Assembly (NCBI RefSeq): GCF_004353845.1
Contig: NZ_CP037864.1
Coordinates: forward strand, 1-64,000
Length of the DNA stretch: 64,000 nt
Direction: 5' to 3'
Source: Citrobacter arsenatis
GTDB lineage: Bacteria; Pseudomonadota; Gammaproteobacteria; Enterobacterales; Enterobacteriaceae
Shown: in pieces, positions 1 through 9,828 of the stretch
Numbering within the stretch: position 1 is the first letter of the stretch
Layout of the letters: every line of letters starts with the position of its first letter
Position numbers and translations under genes: made by a program
The notes under the pieces: generated by a model
What the model was told of the DNA's origin: nothing
Seen by the model: only the letters and a program-made list of their open reading frames with translations
Databases searched by the model: none

Positions 1-96
1 GTTTCCGAGAATAGGCAGTGTAGGACGTCCACCCAGCGGGCCGCTGACCTGCTGAAGCGGTTTTAATAAATGTTCACGTTCAACGGTAAATTTCAT
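1..96 (-). CDS. dnaN: DNA polymerase III beta sliding clamp, N-terminal fragment
   Basis: Only the first 32 codons are in the window; the gene runs off the left edge. The ATG is at 96 on the minus strand, four bases after the dnaA stop. The translation begins MKFTVEREHLLKPLQQV and continues to LPILGN, which matches the start of the enterobacterial beta clamp. The clamp is a ring-shaped dimer that tethers the replicative polymerase to DNA. It is expected to be co-transcribed with dnaA, as in E. coli (dnaA-dnaN-recF). Nothing can be said about the rest of the protein. Confidence 0.95.
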   Translation of the reverse strand, partial: MKFTVEREHLLKPLQQVSGPLGGRPTLPILGN

Positions 97-100
97 AGCG

Positions 101-1504
101 TCACGAAGATAATGTTCTGATTAAATTGGAGAAATCTTCTTTAATATCATGGCTTTCTTCACGCAACTGCTCAATCTTGCGGCAGGCATGAAGCACGGTA
201 GTATGGTCACGCCCACCAAACGCGTCGCCAATTTCCGGCAGACTGTGGTTAGTGAGCTCTTTTGCCAGCGCCATCGCCATCTGACGCGGACGAGCTACCG
301 AGCGAGATCGACGCTTAGAAAGCAGATCCGCAATTTTGATTTTGTAATACTCCGCCACCGTCTTCTGAATATTGTCGATGGTGACCAGTTTTTCCTGCAA
401 AGCCAGTAGATCGCGCAGCGCCTCGCGCACGAAATCGATAGTAATAGCCCGGCCGGTAAAATTAGCGTTGGCGATCACACGGTTCAGTGCACCTTCCAGC
501 TCACGCACGTTAGAGCGTAGACGCTTGGCAATAAAGAACGCCACTTCCCCCGGCAGACGAATGTCGTTTTCGTCGGCTTTTTTCATCAGGATCGCGACGC
601 GCGTTTCCAGTTCAGGTGGTTCGATCGCAACAGTCAGTCCCCAGCCGAAGCGGGATTTCAGACGATCTTCAACGCCGTTGATCTCCTTCGGATAGCGATC
701 CGAGGTCAGGATGATCTGCTGATTGCCTTCCAGCAGGGCGTTAAAGGTGTGGAAAAACTCTTCCTGGGATCGTTCTTTATTAGCGAAGAATTGGATATCG
801 TCAATCAGCAGCGCATCAACGGAACGGTAATAGCGTTTAAACTCTTCGATCGCGTTGTTTTGCAGGGCTTTAACCATGTCCTGCACAAAACGCTCGGAGT
901 GCATATACACCACTTTCGCGTTTGGCTTACGCGCCATAATGCCGTTACCGACAGCATGCAGCAGGTGAGTTTTACCCAGACCCGTACCGCCATAAAGGAA
1001 TAACGGATTGTAGGCGCCGCCAGGATTGTCCGCCACCTGACGTGCCGCCGCGCGCGCCAGTTGGTTAGATTTACCTTCAACGAAGTTATCAAACGTATGT
1101 TTGACGTTGACGTTAGAACGATAGGTAGGTTCTGCAGGGGCCGGGACGTTATCCCAGCCAGGGCGCGCTGCCGGAGCGGCACGTTGCGGTTGTACTTGCT
1201 GGGCCACGTGAGCGGGCGCAACAACGTTGTTCACCGGCGTTTTCAGCGTTTGCGTGACGGGTTTAGTACCGACTTCAAAGCGCAGCTGTGGGGCATCCGC
1301 TCCACAGAAGTTATTGAGTAATCCATTAATATTATTAAGGTATTTATCCCTTACCCAATCGAGCACAAAACGGTTTGGCGCATACAAAGCCAGCGTGTTA
1401 TCGCTCAGTTCCGCCTGCAACGGGCGTATCCACATACTGAACTCTGTGGCTGGTAACTCATCCTGCAATCGGGCAAGACACTGCTGCCAAAGCGAAAGTG
1501 ACAC
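101..1504 (-). CDS. dnaA: Chromosomal replication initiator DnaA
   Basis: DnaA binds the oriC boxes at about 31.5 kb and melts the origin. The GTG at 1504 gives a 467-residue protein, the usual E. coli length, starting (M)[12 protein letters not shown]; the open frame extends 29 codons further upstream, but that extension does not look like DnaA. Domain I lies at the N-terminus, followed by a variable Ala/Pro/Gln-rich linker. The AAA+ domain has Walker [10 protein letters not shown] near residue 172-180 and Walker B LLIDDIQF. The C-terminal DNA-binding domain carries the [15 protein letters not shown] signature. The next gene is dnaN, four bases away. A perfect DnaA box at 1716 upstream suggests autoregulation. 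Confidence 0.98.
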   Translation of the reverse strand: MSLSLWQQCLARLQDELPATEFSMWIRPLQAELSDNTLALYAPNRFVLDWVRDKYLNNINGLLNNFCGADAPQLRFEVGTKPVTQTLKTPVNNVVAPAHVAQQVQPQRAAPAARPGWDNVPAPAEPTYRSNVNVKHTFDNFVEGKSNQLARAAARQVADNPGGAYNPLFLYGGTGLGKTHLLHAVGNGIMARKPNAKVVYMHSERFVQDMVKALQNNAIEEFKRYYRSVDALLIDDIQFFANKERSQEEFFHTFNALLEGNQQIILTSDRYPKEINGVEDRLKSRFGWGLTVAIEPPELETRVAILMKKADENDIRLPGEVAFFIAKRLRSNVRELEGALNRVIANANFTGRAITIDFVREALRDLLALQEKLVTIDNIQKTVAEYYKIKIADLLSKRRSRSVARPRQMAMALAKELTNHSLPEIGDAFGGRDHTTVLHACRKIEQLREESHDIKEDFSNLIRTLSS

Positions 1505-1715
1505 GGCGGACTCCACTCGAACAAAAGTCGATAAATGACAAAGGCTGAAACATTCATGATTGTTGACGCACATCGACAAGACCCTATGCAAAGGGTGACG
1601 TGCGAATTGCTATCTGCAATTTTTCCCCGATCAGGATCCATTGAAACGATCGGGACCGCGGATCATAGCGTAAACTGAGAAAGAGATCTTCTGTTTCTCA
1701 CAGATTCTTCCCGAT

Positions 1716-1724
1716 TTATCCACA
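1716..1724 (+). promoter_or_regulatory. DnaA box in the dnaA promoter region
   Basis: Perfect 9-mer TTATCCACA about 210 bp upstream of the dnaA start. The equivalent box in E. coli mediates repression of dnaA by its own product. Confidence 0.8.
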
Positions 1725-1980
1725 GGATGATCCAGAATCGGCTAAGTGTAAACGATCCTGGAGAAGTGCTGCAGGTTTTAGCGCGCATATTGAAAAAATT
1801 AATGAGTAAAGATGCTTTACTGCTTAAACGATCTAATAAAGATCCCGAGCGATCCTTGCGCTTTATCCACCAGCCCGTATAATTCTTACCCCCAGCGAGT
1901 AACGGTCGCCTTACGGCGTCAACGCTGCCTGTTTTTTACGCGAAACCGTGCGGAAAAAAGCGGGAAATAAGGAAAGAGAA

Positions 1981-2009
1981 TTGACTCCGGAGTGTACAAT
2001 TATTACAAT
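1981..2009 (+). promoter_or_regulatory. rpmH promoter
   Basis: TTGACT at 1981-1986 and TACAAT at 2004-2009, separated by 17 bp and about 100 bp upstream of rpmH. This near-consensus sigma-70 promoter fits strong growth-linked expression of the rpmH-rnpA transcript. Confidence 0.75.
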
Positions 2010-2098
2010 CCGGCCTCTTTAATCACCCACACTGTGGCGTAAGTCGTTCGAAATTCGTTCGGGTATACGCAAAAGTCAGTGAATTTATTCAAGTTTAG

Positions 2099-2251
<153 letters not shown>

Positions 2252-2268
2252 TAAAAGCTAGCCCCTGA

Positions 2269-2628
2269 GTGGTTAAGCTCGCATTTCCCAGGGAGTTACG
2301 TTTGTTAACTCCCACTCATTTCACATTCGTCTTCCAGCAGCCACAACGGGCTGGCACGCCGCAAATCACCATCCTCGGCCGCCTGAATTCGCTGGGGCAT
2401 CCCCGTATCGGTCTTACTGTCGCCAAGAAAAATGTCAAACGTGCGCATGAACGCAATCGGATTAAACGTCTGACGCGTGAAAGCTTCCGTTTACGTCAGC
2501 ACGAGCTTCCAGCAATGGATTTCGTGGTGGTGGCAAAAAAAGGGGTTGCTGACCTCGATAACCGTGCTCTCTCGGAAGCGTTGGAAAAATTATGGCGTCG
2601 CCATTGTCGCCTGGCTCGCGGGTCCTGA
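2269..2628 (+). CDS. rnpA: RNase P protein component
   Basis: The protein subunit of RNase P, which helps the catalytic RNA remove 5' leaders from pre-tRNAs. It has 119 residues and starts at a GTG, as in E. coli. The family RNR motif is visible as [18 protein letters not shown] (about residues 54-71), with the FxxxF segment near the N-terminus. The last 37 bases overlap yidD in another frame, so the two genes are probably translationally coupled. Length and sequence agree with enterobacterial RnpA. Confidence 0.97.
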   Translation: MVKLAFPRELRLLTPTHFTFVFQQPQRAGTPQITILGRLNSLGHPRIGLTVAKKNVKRAHERNRIKRLTRESFRLRQHELPAMDFVVVAKKGVADLDNRALSEALEKLWRRHCRLARGS

Positions 2629-2849
2629 TAGCCCTCATTCGGGTCTATCAACGCCTGATCAGTCCGCTGCTTGGGCCGCATTGCCGTTTCACTCCAACCT
2701 GTTCGAGCTACGGAATTGAGGCATTGCGCAGGTTTGGAGTGATAAAAGGCAGTTGGTTGACGGTGAAACGCGTATTAAAATGCCACCCTTTACACCCTGG
2801 TGGTGACGATCCCGTCCCGCCCGGACCATTTGATACCAGAGAACACTAA
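2592..2849 (+). CDS. yidD: Membrane protein insertion efficiency factor YidD
   Basis: An 85-residue protein with the UPF0161 core [19 protein letters not shown], which carries conserved cysteines, and a [13 protein letters not shown] segment near the C-terminus. The N-terminal stretch (about residues 8-25) is amphipathic and is thought to lie on the inner face of the membrane. It starts inside rnpA (37-nt overlap) and ends two bases before yidC. In E. coli YidD assists YidC-dependent insertion, which the gene order supports. Confidence 0.96.
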   Translation: MASPLSPGSRVLIALIRVYQRLISPLLGPHCRFTPTCSSYGIEALRRFGVIKGSWLTVKRVLKCHPLHPGGDDPVPPGPFDTREH

Positions 2850-2851
2850 CG

Positions 2852-4498
2852 ATGGATTCGCAACGCAATCTTTTAGTCATCGCTTTGCTGTTCGTGTCTT
2901 TCATGATCTGGCAAGCCTGGGAGCAGGATAAAAACCCGCAACCTCAGGCTCAACAGACCACGCAGACAACGACCACCGCAGCGGGTAGCGCCGCAGACCA
3001 GGGCGTACCGGCCAGTGGCCAGGGGAAACTGATTACGGTTAAAACTGACGTGCTTGATCTGACCATCAACACCCGTGGTGGTGATGTGGAACAGGCTTCA
3101 CTGCCAGCTTACCCGAAAGAACTCGGTTCTACCGAACCGTTCCAGTTACTGGAAACCACGCCACAGTTCATCTACCAGGCTCAGAGTGGCCTGACAGGTC
3201 GTGACGGCCCGGATAACCCAGCTAACGGCCCGCGTCCGCTGTACAACGTCGAAAAAGACGCGTTTGTACTGGCTGACGGTCAGAACGAACTGCAGATCCC
3301 GATGACCTATACTGACGCAGCGGGTAACACATTCACTAAAACGTTTGTCCTCAAGCGTGGTGAATATGCTGTCAACGTTAACTACAGCGTGCAGAACACC
3401 GGCGAAAAACCGCTGGAAGTCTCCACCTTTGGTCAGCTGAAGCAATCCATCAATCTGCCATCTCATCGCGACACCGGTAGCAGCAACTTTGCGCTGCACA
3501 CCTTCCGTGGCGCGGCGTACTCCACGCCGGATGAGAAGTATGAGAAATACAAATTCGACACCATTGCTGAAAACGAAAACCTGAACGTCAATGCTAAAGA
3601 CGGCTGGGTCGCAATGCTGCAACAGTATTTCGCAACGGCATGGGTTCCGCGTAACGACGGCACCAACAACTTCTATACCGCTAACCTGGGTAACGGCATT
3701 GCCGCTATCGGCTATAAATCACAGCCGGTACTGGTTCAGCCAGGCCAGACTGGCGCGATGACCAGCACCCTGTGGGTCGGCCCGGAAATTCAGGATAAAA
3801 TGGCGGCCGTTGCACCGCATCTGGATCTGACAGTGGATTACGGCTGGCTGTGGTTCATCTCTCAGCCGCTGTTTAAACTGCTGAAGTGGATCCATAGCTT
3901 CCTGGGTAACTGGGGCTTCTCCATCATCGTTATCACCTTTATCGTTCGTGGTATCATGTACCCGCTGACCAAAGCGCAGTACACCTCCATGGCGAAGATG
4001 CGTATGCTGCAGCCGAAGATTCAGGCTATGCGTGAGCGTCTGGGCGATGACAAACAGCGTCAGAGCCAGGAAATGATGGCCCTGTACAAAGCTGAGAAGG
4101 TTAACCCGCTGGGCGGCTGCTTCCCGCTGATCATCCAGATGCCAATCTTCCTGGCGTTGTACTACATGCTGATGGGCTCCATTGAACTGCGTCATGCGCC
4201 GTTTGCACTGTGGATCCATGACCTGTCTGCACAGGACCCGTACTACATCCTGCCGATTCTGATGGGCGTGACGATGTTCTTCATTCAGAAGATGTCTCCG
4301 ACCACCGTGACCGACCCGATGCAGCAGAAGATCATGACCTTTATGCCGGTCATCTTCACCGTGTTCTTCCTGTGGTTCCCGTCAGGTCTGGTGCTGTACT
4401 ATATCGTCAGCAACCTGGTAACCATTATTCAGCAGCAGCTGATTTACCGTGGTCTGGAGAAGCGTGGGCTGCATAGCCGCGAGAAGAAAAACTCCTGA
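2852..4498 (+). CDS. yidC: Membrane protein insertase YidC
   Basis: YidC (Oxa1 family) inserts and folds inner-membrane proteins, alone or with SecYEG; F0 subunit c, encoded by atpE in this window, is a classic client. The 548-residue protein has an N-terminal membrane anchor (about residues 6-24), a large periplasmic domain (about 57-345) and a C-terminal membrane core from about residue 350, ending in a basic cytoplasmic tail ([13 protein letters not shown]). It starts two bases after yidD. It is followed by a REP sequence and a terminator, which end the rpmH-yidC cluster. Confidence 0.97.
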   Translation: MDSQRNLLVIALLFVSFMIWQAWEQDKNPQPQAQQTTQTTTTAAGSAADQGVPASGQGKLITVKTDVLDLTINTRGGDVEQASLPAYPKELGSTEPFQLLETTPQFIYQAQSGLTGRDGPDNPANGPRPLYNVEKDAFVLADGQNELQIPMTYTDAAGNTFTKTFVLKRGEYAVNVNYSVQNTGEKPLEVSTFGQLKQSINLPSHRDTGSSNFALHTFRGAAYSTPDEKYEKYKFDTIAENENLNVNAKDGWVAMLQQYFATAWVPRNDGTNNFYTANLGNGIAAIGYKSQPVLVQPGQTGAMTSTLWVGPEIQDKMAAVAPHLDLTVDYGWLWFISQPLFKLLKWIHSFLGNWGFSIIVITFIVRGIMYPLTKAQYTSMAKMRMLQPKIQAMRERLGDDKQRQSQEMMALYKAEKVNPLGGCFPLIIQMPIFLALYYMLMGSIELRHAPFALWIHDLSAQDPYYILPILMGVTMFFIQKMSPTTVTDPMQQKIMTFMPVIFTVFFLWFPSGLVLYYIVSNLVTIIQQQLIYRGLEKRGLHSREKKNS

Positions 4499-4503
4499 TT
4501 CGG

Positions 4504-4536
4504 TGTAGGCCGGATTAGGCGAAGCCGCCATCCGGC
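4504..4536. repeat. REP element after yidC
   Basis: A 33-bp imperfect palindrome of the type GTAGGCCGGAT...CCGCCATCCGGC, the standard enterobacterial REP consensus. It lies between the yidC stop and the terminator, so it would be in the 3' end of the yidC mRNA. Confidence 0.8.
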
Positions 4537-4555
4537 AAACGGAACATAAAGTAAA

Positions 4556-4582
4556 GGGCGGTCATTTTAGACCGCCTTTTTT
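4556..4582 (+). terminator. Rho-independent terminator after yidC
   Basis: Stem GGCGGTC / GACCGCC (4557-4563 and 4570-4576), six-base loop, then TTTTTT. It lies 24 bp before the mnmE start, so mnmE probably depends on a downstream promoter or on read-through. Confidence 0.85.
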
Positions 4583-4605
4583 ATTGTATTAAGAAGAGAC
4601 AAACC

Positions 4606-5970
4606 ATGAGCCATAACGACACCATCGTCGCTCAGGCCACCCCTCCGGGACGTGGTGGCGTGGGTATCCTGCGTATCTCCGGCCTGAAGGCACGTGAAGT
4701 CGCAGAAACCGTACTGGGGAAACTGCCAAAACCGCGTTATGCCGACTATCTGCCGTTTAAAGACGCGGATGGCAGCGCGCTGGATCAGGGGATTGCCCTG
4801 TGGTTCCCCGGCCCGAACTCCTTTACCGGCGAAGACGTTTTAGAGCTTCAGGGCCACGGTGGTCCGGTGATTCTTGATCTGCTGCTCAAACGTATTCTGA
4901 CCATTCCCGGTCTGCGCATCGCCAGACCGGGTGAATTCTCCGAGCGCGCGTTTCTCAATGATAAGCTCGATTTAGCCCAGGCAGAGGCGATTGCCGACCT
5001 GATCGATGCCAGCTCAGAGCAAGCCGCTCGCTCGGCGCTGAACTCGTTGCAGGGCGCCTTTTCCGCTCGGGTAAATCATCTTGTGGAAGCACTCACTCAC
5101 CTGCGCATCTACGTGGAAGCAGCGATCGACTTCCCGGATGAAGAAATCGACTTCCTGTCTGATGGCAAGATTGAAGCGCAGCTCAACAGCGTTATCAGCG
5201 ATCTTGATGCCGTACGCGCCGAAGCGCGTCAGGGCAGCCTGCTGCGCGAAGGGATGAAGGTGGTGATTGCCGGTCGCCCGAACGCCGGGAAATCAAGCCT
5301 GTTAAACGCGCTGGCGGGCCGTGAGGCGGCCATTGTCACCGACATCGCCGGGACCACCCGCGACGTACTGCGTGAGCATATCCATATCGACGGTATGCCG
5401 CTGCACATCATCGACACCGCCGGTCTGCGCGACGCCAGCGATGAAGTTGAACGCATTGGTATCGAACGTGCCTGGCAGGAAATCGAACAGGCCGACCGCG
5501 TACTGTTTATGGTTGATGGTACCACTACCGACGCCGTAGACCCGGCGGACATTTGGCCCGACTTTATTGCCCGTCTGCCAGCTAAACTGCCGATCACCGT
5601 GGTGCGTAACAAAGCAGATATTACCGGCGAGACGCTGGGTCTTAGCGAAGTAAATGGCCACTCACTGGTTCGCCTCTCCGCGCGTACCGGGGAAGGTGTT
5701 GACGTGCTGCGTAACCATCTCAAACAGAGCATGGGCTTTGAAACCAATATGGAAGGCGGCTTCCTGGCGCGTCGTCGTCACCTGCAGGCGCTGGCAGAAG
5801 CGGCAGAGCACCTCGAGCAGGGTAAAGCTCAGTTGCTCGGAGCATGGGCCGGAGAGCTGCTGGCAGAGGAGCTACGTCTGGCGCAGCAGAACCTCAGTGA
5901 AATCACCGGGGAATTTACCTCTGACGATCTCTTGGGACGGATTTTCTCCAGCTTCTGTATTGGTAAGTAA
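4606..5970 (+). CDS. mnmE: tRNA uridine-34 modification GTPase MnmE
   Basis: MnmE works with MnmG (encoded at 29.5-31.4 kb) to add the carboxymethylaminomethyl group to wobble U34 of several tRNAs. The 454-residue protein has an N-terminal folate-binding domain (about 1-118), a helical domain, and an inserted G domain: G1 GRPNAGKSS at 223-231, the TTRD switch, DTAG, and NKAD near 335. It ends FCIGK, the conserved C-terminal motif with the cysteine needed for activity. In E. coli tnaCAB follows; here mdtL follows directly. Confidence 0.97.
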   Translation: MSHNDTIVAQATPPGRGGVGILRISGLKAREVAETVLGKLPKPRYADYLPFKDADGSALDQGIALWFPGPNSFTGEDVLELQGHGGPVILDLLLKRILTIPGLRIARPGEFSERAFLNDKLDLAQAEAIADLIDASSEQAARSALNSLQGAFSARVNHLVEALTHLRIYVEAAIDFPDEEIDFLSDGKIEAQLNSVISDLDAVRAEARQGSLLREGMKVVIAGRPNAGKSSLLNALAGREAAIVTDIAGTTRDVLREHIHIDGMPLHIIDTAGLRDASDEVERIGIERAWQEIEQADRVLFMVDGTTTDAVDPADIWPDFIARLPAKLPITVVRNKADITGETLGLSEVNGHSLVRLSARTGEGVDVLRNHLKQSMGFETNMEGGFLARRRHLQALAEAAEHLEQGKAQLLGAWAGELLAEELRLAQQNLSEITGEFTSDDLLGRIFSSFCIGK

Positions 5971-5978
5971 CATTGTGT

Positions 5979-6052
5979 TGCCCGGTGGCGCGATGCTTGC
6001 CGGGCCTACAGGCCCCGTAGGCTGGATAAGGCGTTTACGCCGCCATCCGGCA
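5979..6052. repeat. BIME (paired REPs) between mnmE and mdtL
   Basis: Two REP-type palindromes: GCCCGGTGGCGC...GCCGGGC followed by GTAGGCTGGATAAGGCG...CGCCATCCGGC. They fill the 182-bp gap where E. coli carries tnaCAB. Confidence 0.8.
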
Positions 6053-6152
6053 ACAACAATTTCCCATGGGGAAATCACTGTTGTCCAAATGGCAACTCGT
6101 GCAGTTGACTCTCTGACCGTATGCTTAGCGCCACATTCCTCATGAGGTCGCT

Positions 6153-7334
6153 ATGACACGCTTTCTAATCTGCAGTTTCGCCCTGGTGTTACTCTATCCC
6201 GCCGGTATTGATATGTATCTGGTGGGGCTGCCCCGTATTGCTGCCGATTTACAGGCCAGCGAGGCACAACTGCATATCGCGTTTTCGGTTTATCTGGCGG
6301 GAATGGCGACGGCGATGCTGTTCGCCGGAAAAATTGCCGATCGATCAGGACGCAAACCTGTCGCTATTGTCGGCGCCCTCATCTTTATTTTCGCCTCTGC
6401 GCTGTGTTCATTCGCCGAAAGCGGTACGCCGTTTCTTATTGGCCGCTTTGTTCAGGGCACAGGCGCAGGTTGCTGCTACGTGGTGGCTTTCGCCATTCTG
6501 CGCGATACGCTCGACGATCGCCGCAGGGCAAAGGTACTGTCGCTGTTGAACGGTATAACCTGTATCGTACCGGTACTGGCTCCGGTGATGGGGCATCTGA
6601 TTATGCTTAAATACCCGTGGCAGAGCCTGTTCTACACGATGATCGGGATGGGTGTGGTCGTTTGCCTGCTGTCGGTGTTTATCCTGCGAGAATCGCGCCC
6701 AGCGATGCTCTCGACCTCAACGCAGAGCGATCATCGCGCAGAGTCGCTGATTAATCGCTTTTTCTTAAGCCGCCTGGCCATTACTACCCTCAGCGTGTCG
6801 GTGATCCTGACCTTCGTGAATACGTCTCCGGTGCTGCTGATGGAAGTGATGGGCTTCGACCGTGGTGAGTATGCCACCACGATGGCCATGACCGCAGGCA
6901 TCAGTATGGCGGTCTCTTTCTCTACGCCATTTGCTCTGAGCGTATTTAAGCCTCGCGTTCTGATGCTGACCTCACAGGTGCTGTTTCTGTCTGCCGGCGT
7001 AGTGTTAACCCTTGCCAGCTCGCACATGGTGACGCTGTTTGGGCTGACCTTAATCTGTGCCGGGTTCTCCGTCGGCTTCGGTGTCGCCATGAGCCAGGCG
7101 CTGGGGCCGTTCTCGTTGCGCGCGGGCGTTGCCAGCTCGGCGTTAGGTATTGCACAGGTTTGCGGTTCCTCGCTGTGGATTTGGCTGGCGGCGGTGCTCG
7201 GTCTTGATGCGCTGAATATGCTGATCGGGATTCTGATTGGCTGTAGCATAGTGAGTATCATGCTGATTATCACTGTTGCACCTAACCGGTCCGCGCCAAC
7301 TCATGAAGAAATCCCTCAGCAGTCTCGATCTTAA
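6153..7334 (+). CDS. mdtL: MFS multidrug efflux transporter MdtL
   Basis: A drug:H+ antiporter of the major facilitator superfamily (12-TM, DHA1 type). In E. coli it is linked to mild chloramphenicol resistance when overproduced. The 393-residue protein starts [20 protein letters not shown], shows the MFS loop motif [12 protein letters not shown] at about 59-70, and has [20 protein letters not shown] after the third helix. The sequence is clearly MdtL across its length. The C-terminal 32 bases overlap the yidZ start. Confidence 0.94.
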   Translation: MTRFLICSFALVLLYPAGIDMYLVGLPRIAADLQASEAQLHIAFSVYLAGMATAMLFAGKIADRSGRKPVAIVGALIFIFASALCSFAESGTPFLIGRFVQGTGAGCCYVVAFAILRDTLDDRRRAKVLSLLNGITCIVPVLAPVMGHLIMLKYPWQSLFYTMIGMGVVVCLLSVFILRESRPAMLSTSTQSDHRAESLINRFFLSRLAITTLSVSVILTFVNTSPVLLMEVMGFDRGEYATTMAMTAGISMAVSFSTPFALSVFKPRVLMLTSQVLFLSAGVVLTLASSHMVTLFGLTLICAGFSVGFGVAMSQALGPFSLRAGVASSALGIAQVCGSSLWIWLAAVLGLDALNMLIGILIGCSIVSIMLIITVAPNRSAPTHEEIPQQSRS

Positions 7335-8262
7335 TTTATTGCTCTGCCTGCAGCTGTTAATGCAGGAACGCAGCGTCACCAAAACCGCCAAACGGATGAA
7401 CGTCACGCCGTCGGCGGTGAGTAAGTCATTGTCGAAGTTGAGGACCTGGTTTGACGATCCGCTGTTTGTAAACACCCCACTGGGACTAACGCCAACGCCG
7501 CTGATGGTCAGCATGGAACAGAACCTGGCAGAGTGGATGCAAATGAGCAACCAGTTGCTGGATAAGCCACACCATGAAGCGCCGCGCGGGCTAAAGTTTG
7601 ATCTGGTAGCCGAAACGCCGCTGGTGATGATCATGTTCAACGCGCTTTCCCGGCAGATTTATCAACGCTATCCTCAGGCGACGATCAAAATACGCAACTG
7701 GGACTATGATTCGCTGGATGCGATTATTCGCGGCGAAGTGGATATCGGCTTTACCGGGCGCGAAAGCCATCCGCGCTCGCGTGAACTATTAAGTTTGCTG
7801 CCGCTGTCGATCGACCATGAAGTGCTGTTTTCCGATCTCCCTTGCGTCTGGCTACGTGAAGATCACCCGGCATTACAGGAAGAGTGGAATCTGGACACTT
7901 TTCTGCGCTATCCGCACATCAGCATTAGCTGGGAGCAAAGCGATACATGGGCGCTGGATGAAGTCCTGCAAGAGATGGGCCGCGCACGCAATATCGCGTT
8001 ATGTTTACCTGGGTTTGAGCAGTCGCTGTTTATGGCCGCCCAGCCGGATCACTCGCTGATAGCCACCGCACCAGTTTATTGCCAGCGTTATAACCAACTC
8101 CACCAGCTTCCACTGGTGGCACGCCCTATGCCTTTTGATGCCGCGCAGCTGGAAAAAATGCGCGTACCGTTCACCCTTCTTTGGCATAAACGTAACAGTC
8201 ATAATCCTAAGATCGTCTGGTTGAAGGACACGATCAAGGCGCTTTATCGCGATATGTCCTGA
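7303..8262 (+). CDS. yidZ: LysR-type regulator YidZ
   Basis: A LysR-family DNA-binding regulator of 319 residues when started at the ATG at 7303 ([19 protein letters not shown]), which matches the E. coli start; an upstream in-frame ATG would add nine unrelated residues. The N-terminal winged helix-turn-helix is [20 protein letters not shown]. The rest is a periplasmic-binding-like effector domain. The E. coli homologue was linked to nitric oxide tolerance under anaerobiosis; its effector is unknown. It overlaps the end of mdtL by 32 nt, so the two may be one unit. Confidence 0.93.
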   Translation: MKKSLSSLDLNLLLCLQLLMQERSVTKTAKRMNVTPSAVSKSLSKLRTWFDDPLFVNTPLGLTPTPLMVSMEQNLAEWMQMSNQLLDKPHHEAPRGLKFDLVAETPLVMIMFNALSRQIYQRYPQATIKIRNWDYDSLDAIIRGEVDIGFTGRESHPRSRELLSLLPLSIDHEVLFSDLPCVWLREDHPALQEEWNLDTFLRYPHISISWEQSDTWALDEVLQEMGRARNIALCLPGFEQSLFMAAQPDHSLIATAPVYCQRYNQLHQLPLVARPMPFDAAQLEKMRVPFTLLWHKRNSHNPKIVWLKDTIKALYRDMS

Positions 8263-8428
8263 CGATCCGCCGCCACGTTGTTGCTGAATCGACCATTCTG
8301 GCAACAGAAATGTAAATATCGCGTAATGTATTCCATTTCAGCTTACTTTTTGGGCAGCAAAGCCTGCCTGGAAGCCGCGTAAATGTTACTCTGGTAATTA
8401 TCACGGACCATTACTCACGGAGCGACAA

Positions 8429-9175
8429 ATGGCGACACATTTTGCCAGAGGGATTCTTACGGAGGGACACCTGGTTTCAGCTCGCCTCCCTTCTCCATGT
8501 CATATCGAAGCAAGAAATTTACCCGCTCATCGCCGGACACGCTTCCTGGCTTCCAGAAGTCTTCTCGCTGAACTGATGTTTATGCTTTACGGCACCAGTA
8601 CGCTACCTGAGATTGTTACTCAGGCCAAAGGAAAGCCCGTTTTTCGCGATAAGAACCTGCCGGGGTTTTCGATTTCTTATGCCGGGAATATCGTCGGCGT
8701 TGCGCTAACGACGGAAGGAACTTGCGGCCTGGATTTGGAACTTCAGCGGGCTACCCGCGGCTTTCACAATCCAAATTCAGCGGAAACCTGGCGCTTCTCC
8801 AGCAACGAAAATCTGTGGATCAATAACCAAAACGACCCCAACGAAGCACGTGCGCAGCTCATTACCTTGCGCCAGAGCGTACTCAAACTCACCGGCGATG
8901 TGTGCAATGACGACCCGCGTGAACTCCAGCTTTTACCCGGTGCAGGACGTCTGAAATGTGCCCATGTTGCGCAGGTCGAAGCCATTTGCGATGCGGAAGA
9001 TGTGCTGGTGTGGTCGGTTGCGGTTACGCCAACCATTGAAAAACTCAAGGTTTGGGAGTTTGATGGTAAACAGGACTGGAAAAGTTTGCCTGATATCCAG
9101 ACACGCGCCAATGAGCCTACAGGTCGTCTGATCCGGTTCTCTCAATTATGCGCAGCGAAGAGCCATACGCTTTGA
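8429..9175 (+). CDS. yieE: 4'-phosphopantetheinyl transferase superfamily protein YieE
   Basis: A 248-residue homologue of E. coli YieE, close in sequence over its full length. It keeps the superfamily signature CGLDLELQ (about 96-103, equivalent to GVDIE), which provides acidic metal ligands. A second block, LRQSVLKLTGD (about 148-158), sits where related enzymes have a WxxKEA-type motif. Such enzymes move phosphopantetheine from CoA to carrier proteins, but the target of YieE is not known to me. No carrier-protein gene is nearby. yieF follows after 30 bp, so they may share a transcript. Confidence 0.9.
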   Translation: MATHFARGILTEGHLVSARLPSPCHIEARNLPAHRRTRFLASRSLLAELMFMLYGTSTLPEIVTQAKGKPVFRDKNLPGFSISYAGNIVGVALTTEGTCGLDLELQRATRGFHNPNSAETWRFSSNENLWINNQNDPNEARAQLITLRQSVLKLTGDVCNDDPRELQLLPGAGRLKCAHVAQVEAICDAEDVLVWSVAVTPTIEKLKVWEFDGKQDWKSLPDIQTRANEPTGRLIRFSQLCAAKSHTL

Positions 9176-9205
9176 TTTAACCTTTATGATGAAACAGGAG
9201 TCACC

Positions 9206-9772
9206 ATGTCTGAAACATTGAATGTTGTTACGTTACTGGGAAGTCTGCGCAAAGGTTCGTTTAATGGAATGGTTGCCCGTACGCTGCCCAAGATTGCTCC
9301 AGCGGGCATGGAAGTGAACGCGTTGCCATCAATTGGTGATATCCCGCTGTACGATGCCGATCTCCAGCAGGAAGAAGGTTTTCCGGCAAGTGTAGAAGCG
9401 CTGGCAGAGCAAATCAGGAAGGCTGATGGTGTCGTCATCGTGACGCCGGAATATAACTATTCAGTGCCCGGCGGACTGAAGAACGCTATCGACTGGCTGT
9501 CTCGTCTGCCGGATCAGCCATTATCGGGCAAACCGGTGCTGATCCAGACCAGCTCCATGGGCGCCATTGGCGGTGCGCGCTGCCAGTACCATCTGCGCCA
9601 AATCCTGGTGTTCCTCGACGCTATGGTAATGAACAAGCCGGAATTTATGGGCGGCGTGATTCAGAACAAAGTGGACCCGCAGACGGGTGAAGTGATCGAC
9701 CAAAGCACGCTGGACCATCTGACCGGCCAGTTAACCGCATTTGGTGACTACATCCAGCGCGTGAAAGCATAA
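9206..9772 (+). CDS. yieF: NAD(P)H-dependent FMN quinone/chromate reductase
   Basis: A flavodoxin-fold FMN reductase, also called ChrR. The E. coli enzyme reduces quinones by two electrons and can reduce chromate, which limits oxidative stress. The 188-residue protein has the FMN phosphate-binding loop GSLRKGSFN (about 11-19) and the PEYNYSVPGGLKNAIDWLSR segment (about 82-101) typical of the family. The protein is probably cytoplasmic and tetrameric by homology. It is convergent with adeP, with a shared terminator between them. Confidence 0.94.
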   Translation: MSETLNVVTLLGSLRKGSFNGMVARTLPKIAPAGMEVNALPSIGDIPLYDADLQQEEGFPASVEALAEQIRKADGVVIVTPEYNYSVPGGLKNAIDWLSRLPDQPLSGKPVLIQTSSMGAIGGARCQYHLRQILVFLDAMVMNKPEFMGGVIQNKVDPQTGEVIDQSTLDHLTGQLTAFGDYIQRVKA

Positions 9773-9774
9773 AA

Positions 9775-9807
9775 GAAAAAGCCCGGCGATATGCCGGGCT
9801 TGTTTTT
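9775..9807. terminator. Bidirectional terminator yieF / adeP
   Basis: Stem GCCCGGC / GCCGGGC (9781-9787, 9793-9799) with five-base loop. A-rich sequence on the left and a T-rich run on the right let it serve both convergent genes. Confidence 0.85.
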
Positions 9808-9828
9808 CTACGGTCAAATAAACAGCGA

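Noticed and set aside
1505..1591. 29-codon N-terminal extension of DnaA
   Set aside because: The extension is unlike DnaA, while the GTG start at 1504 gives the standard 467-residue protein.
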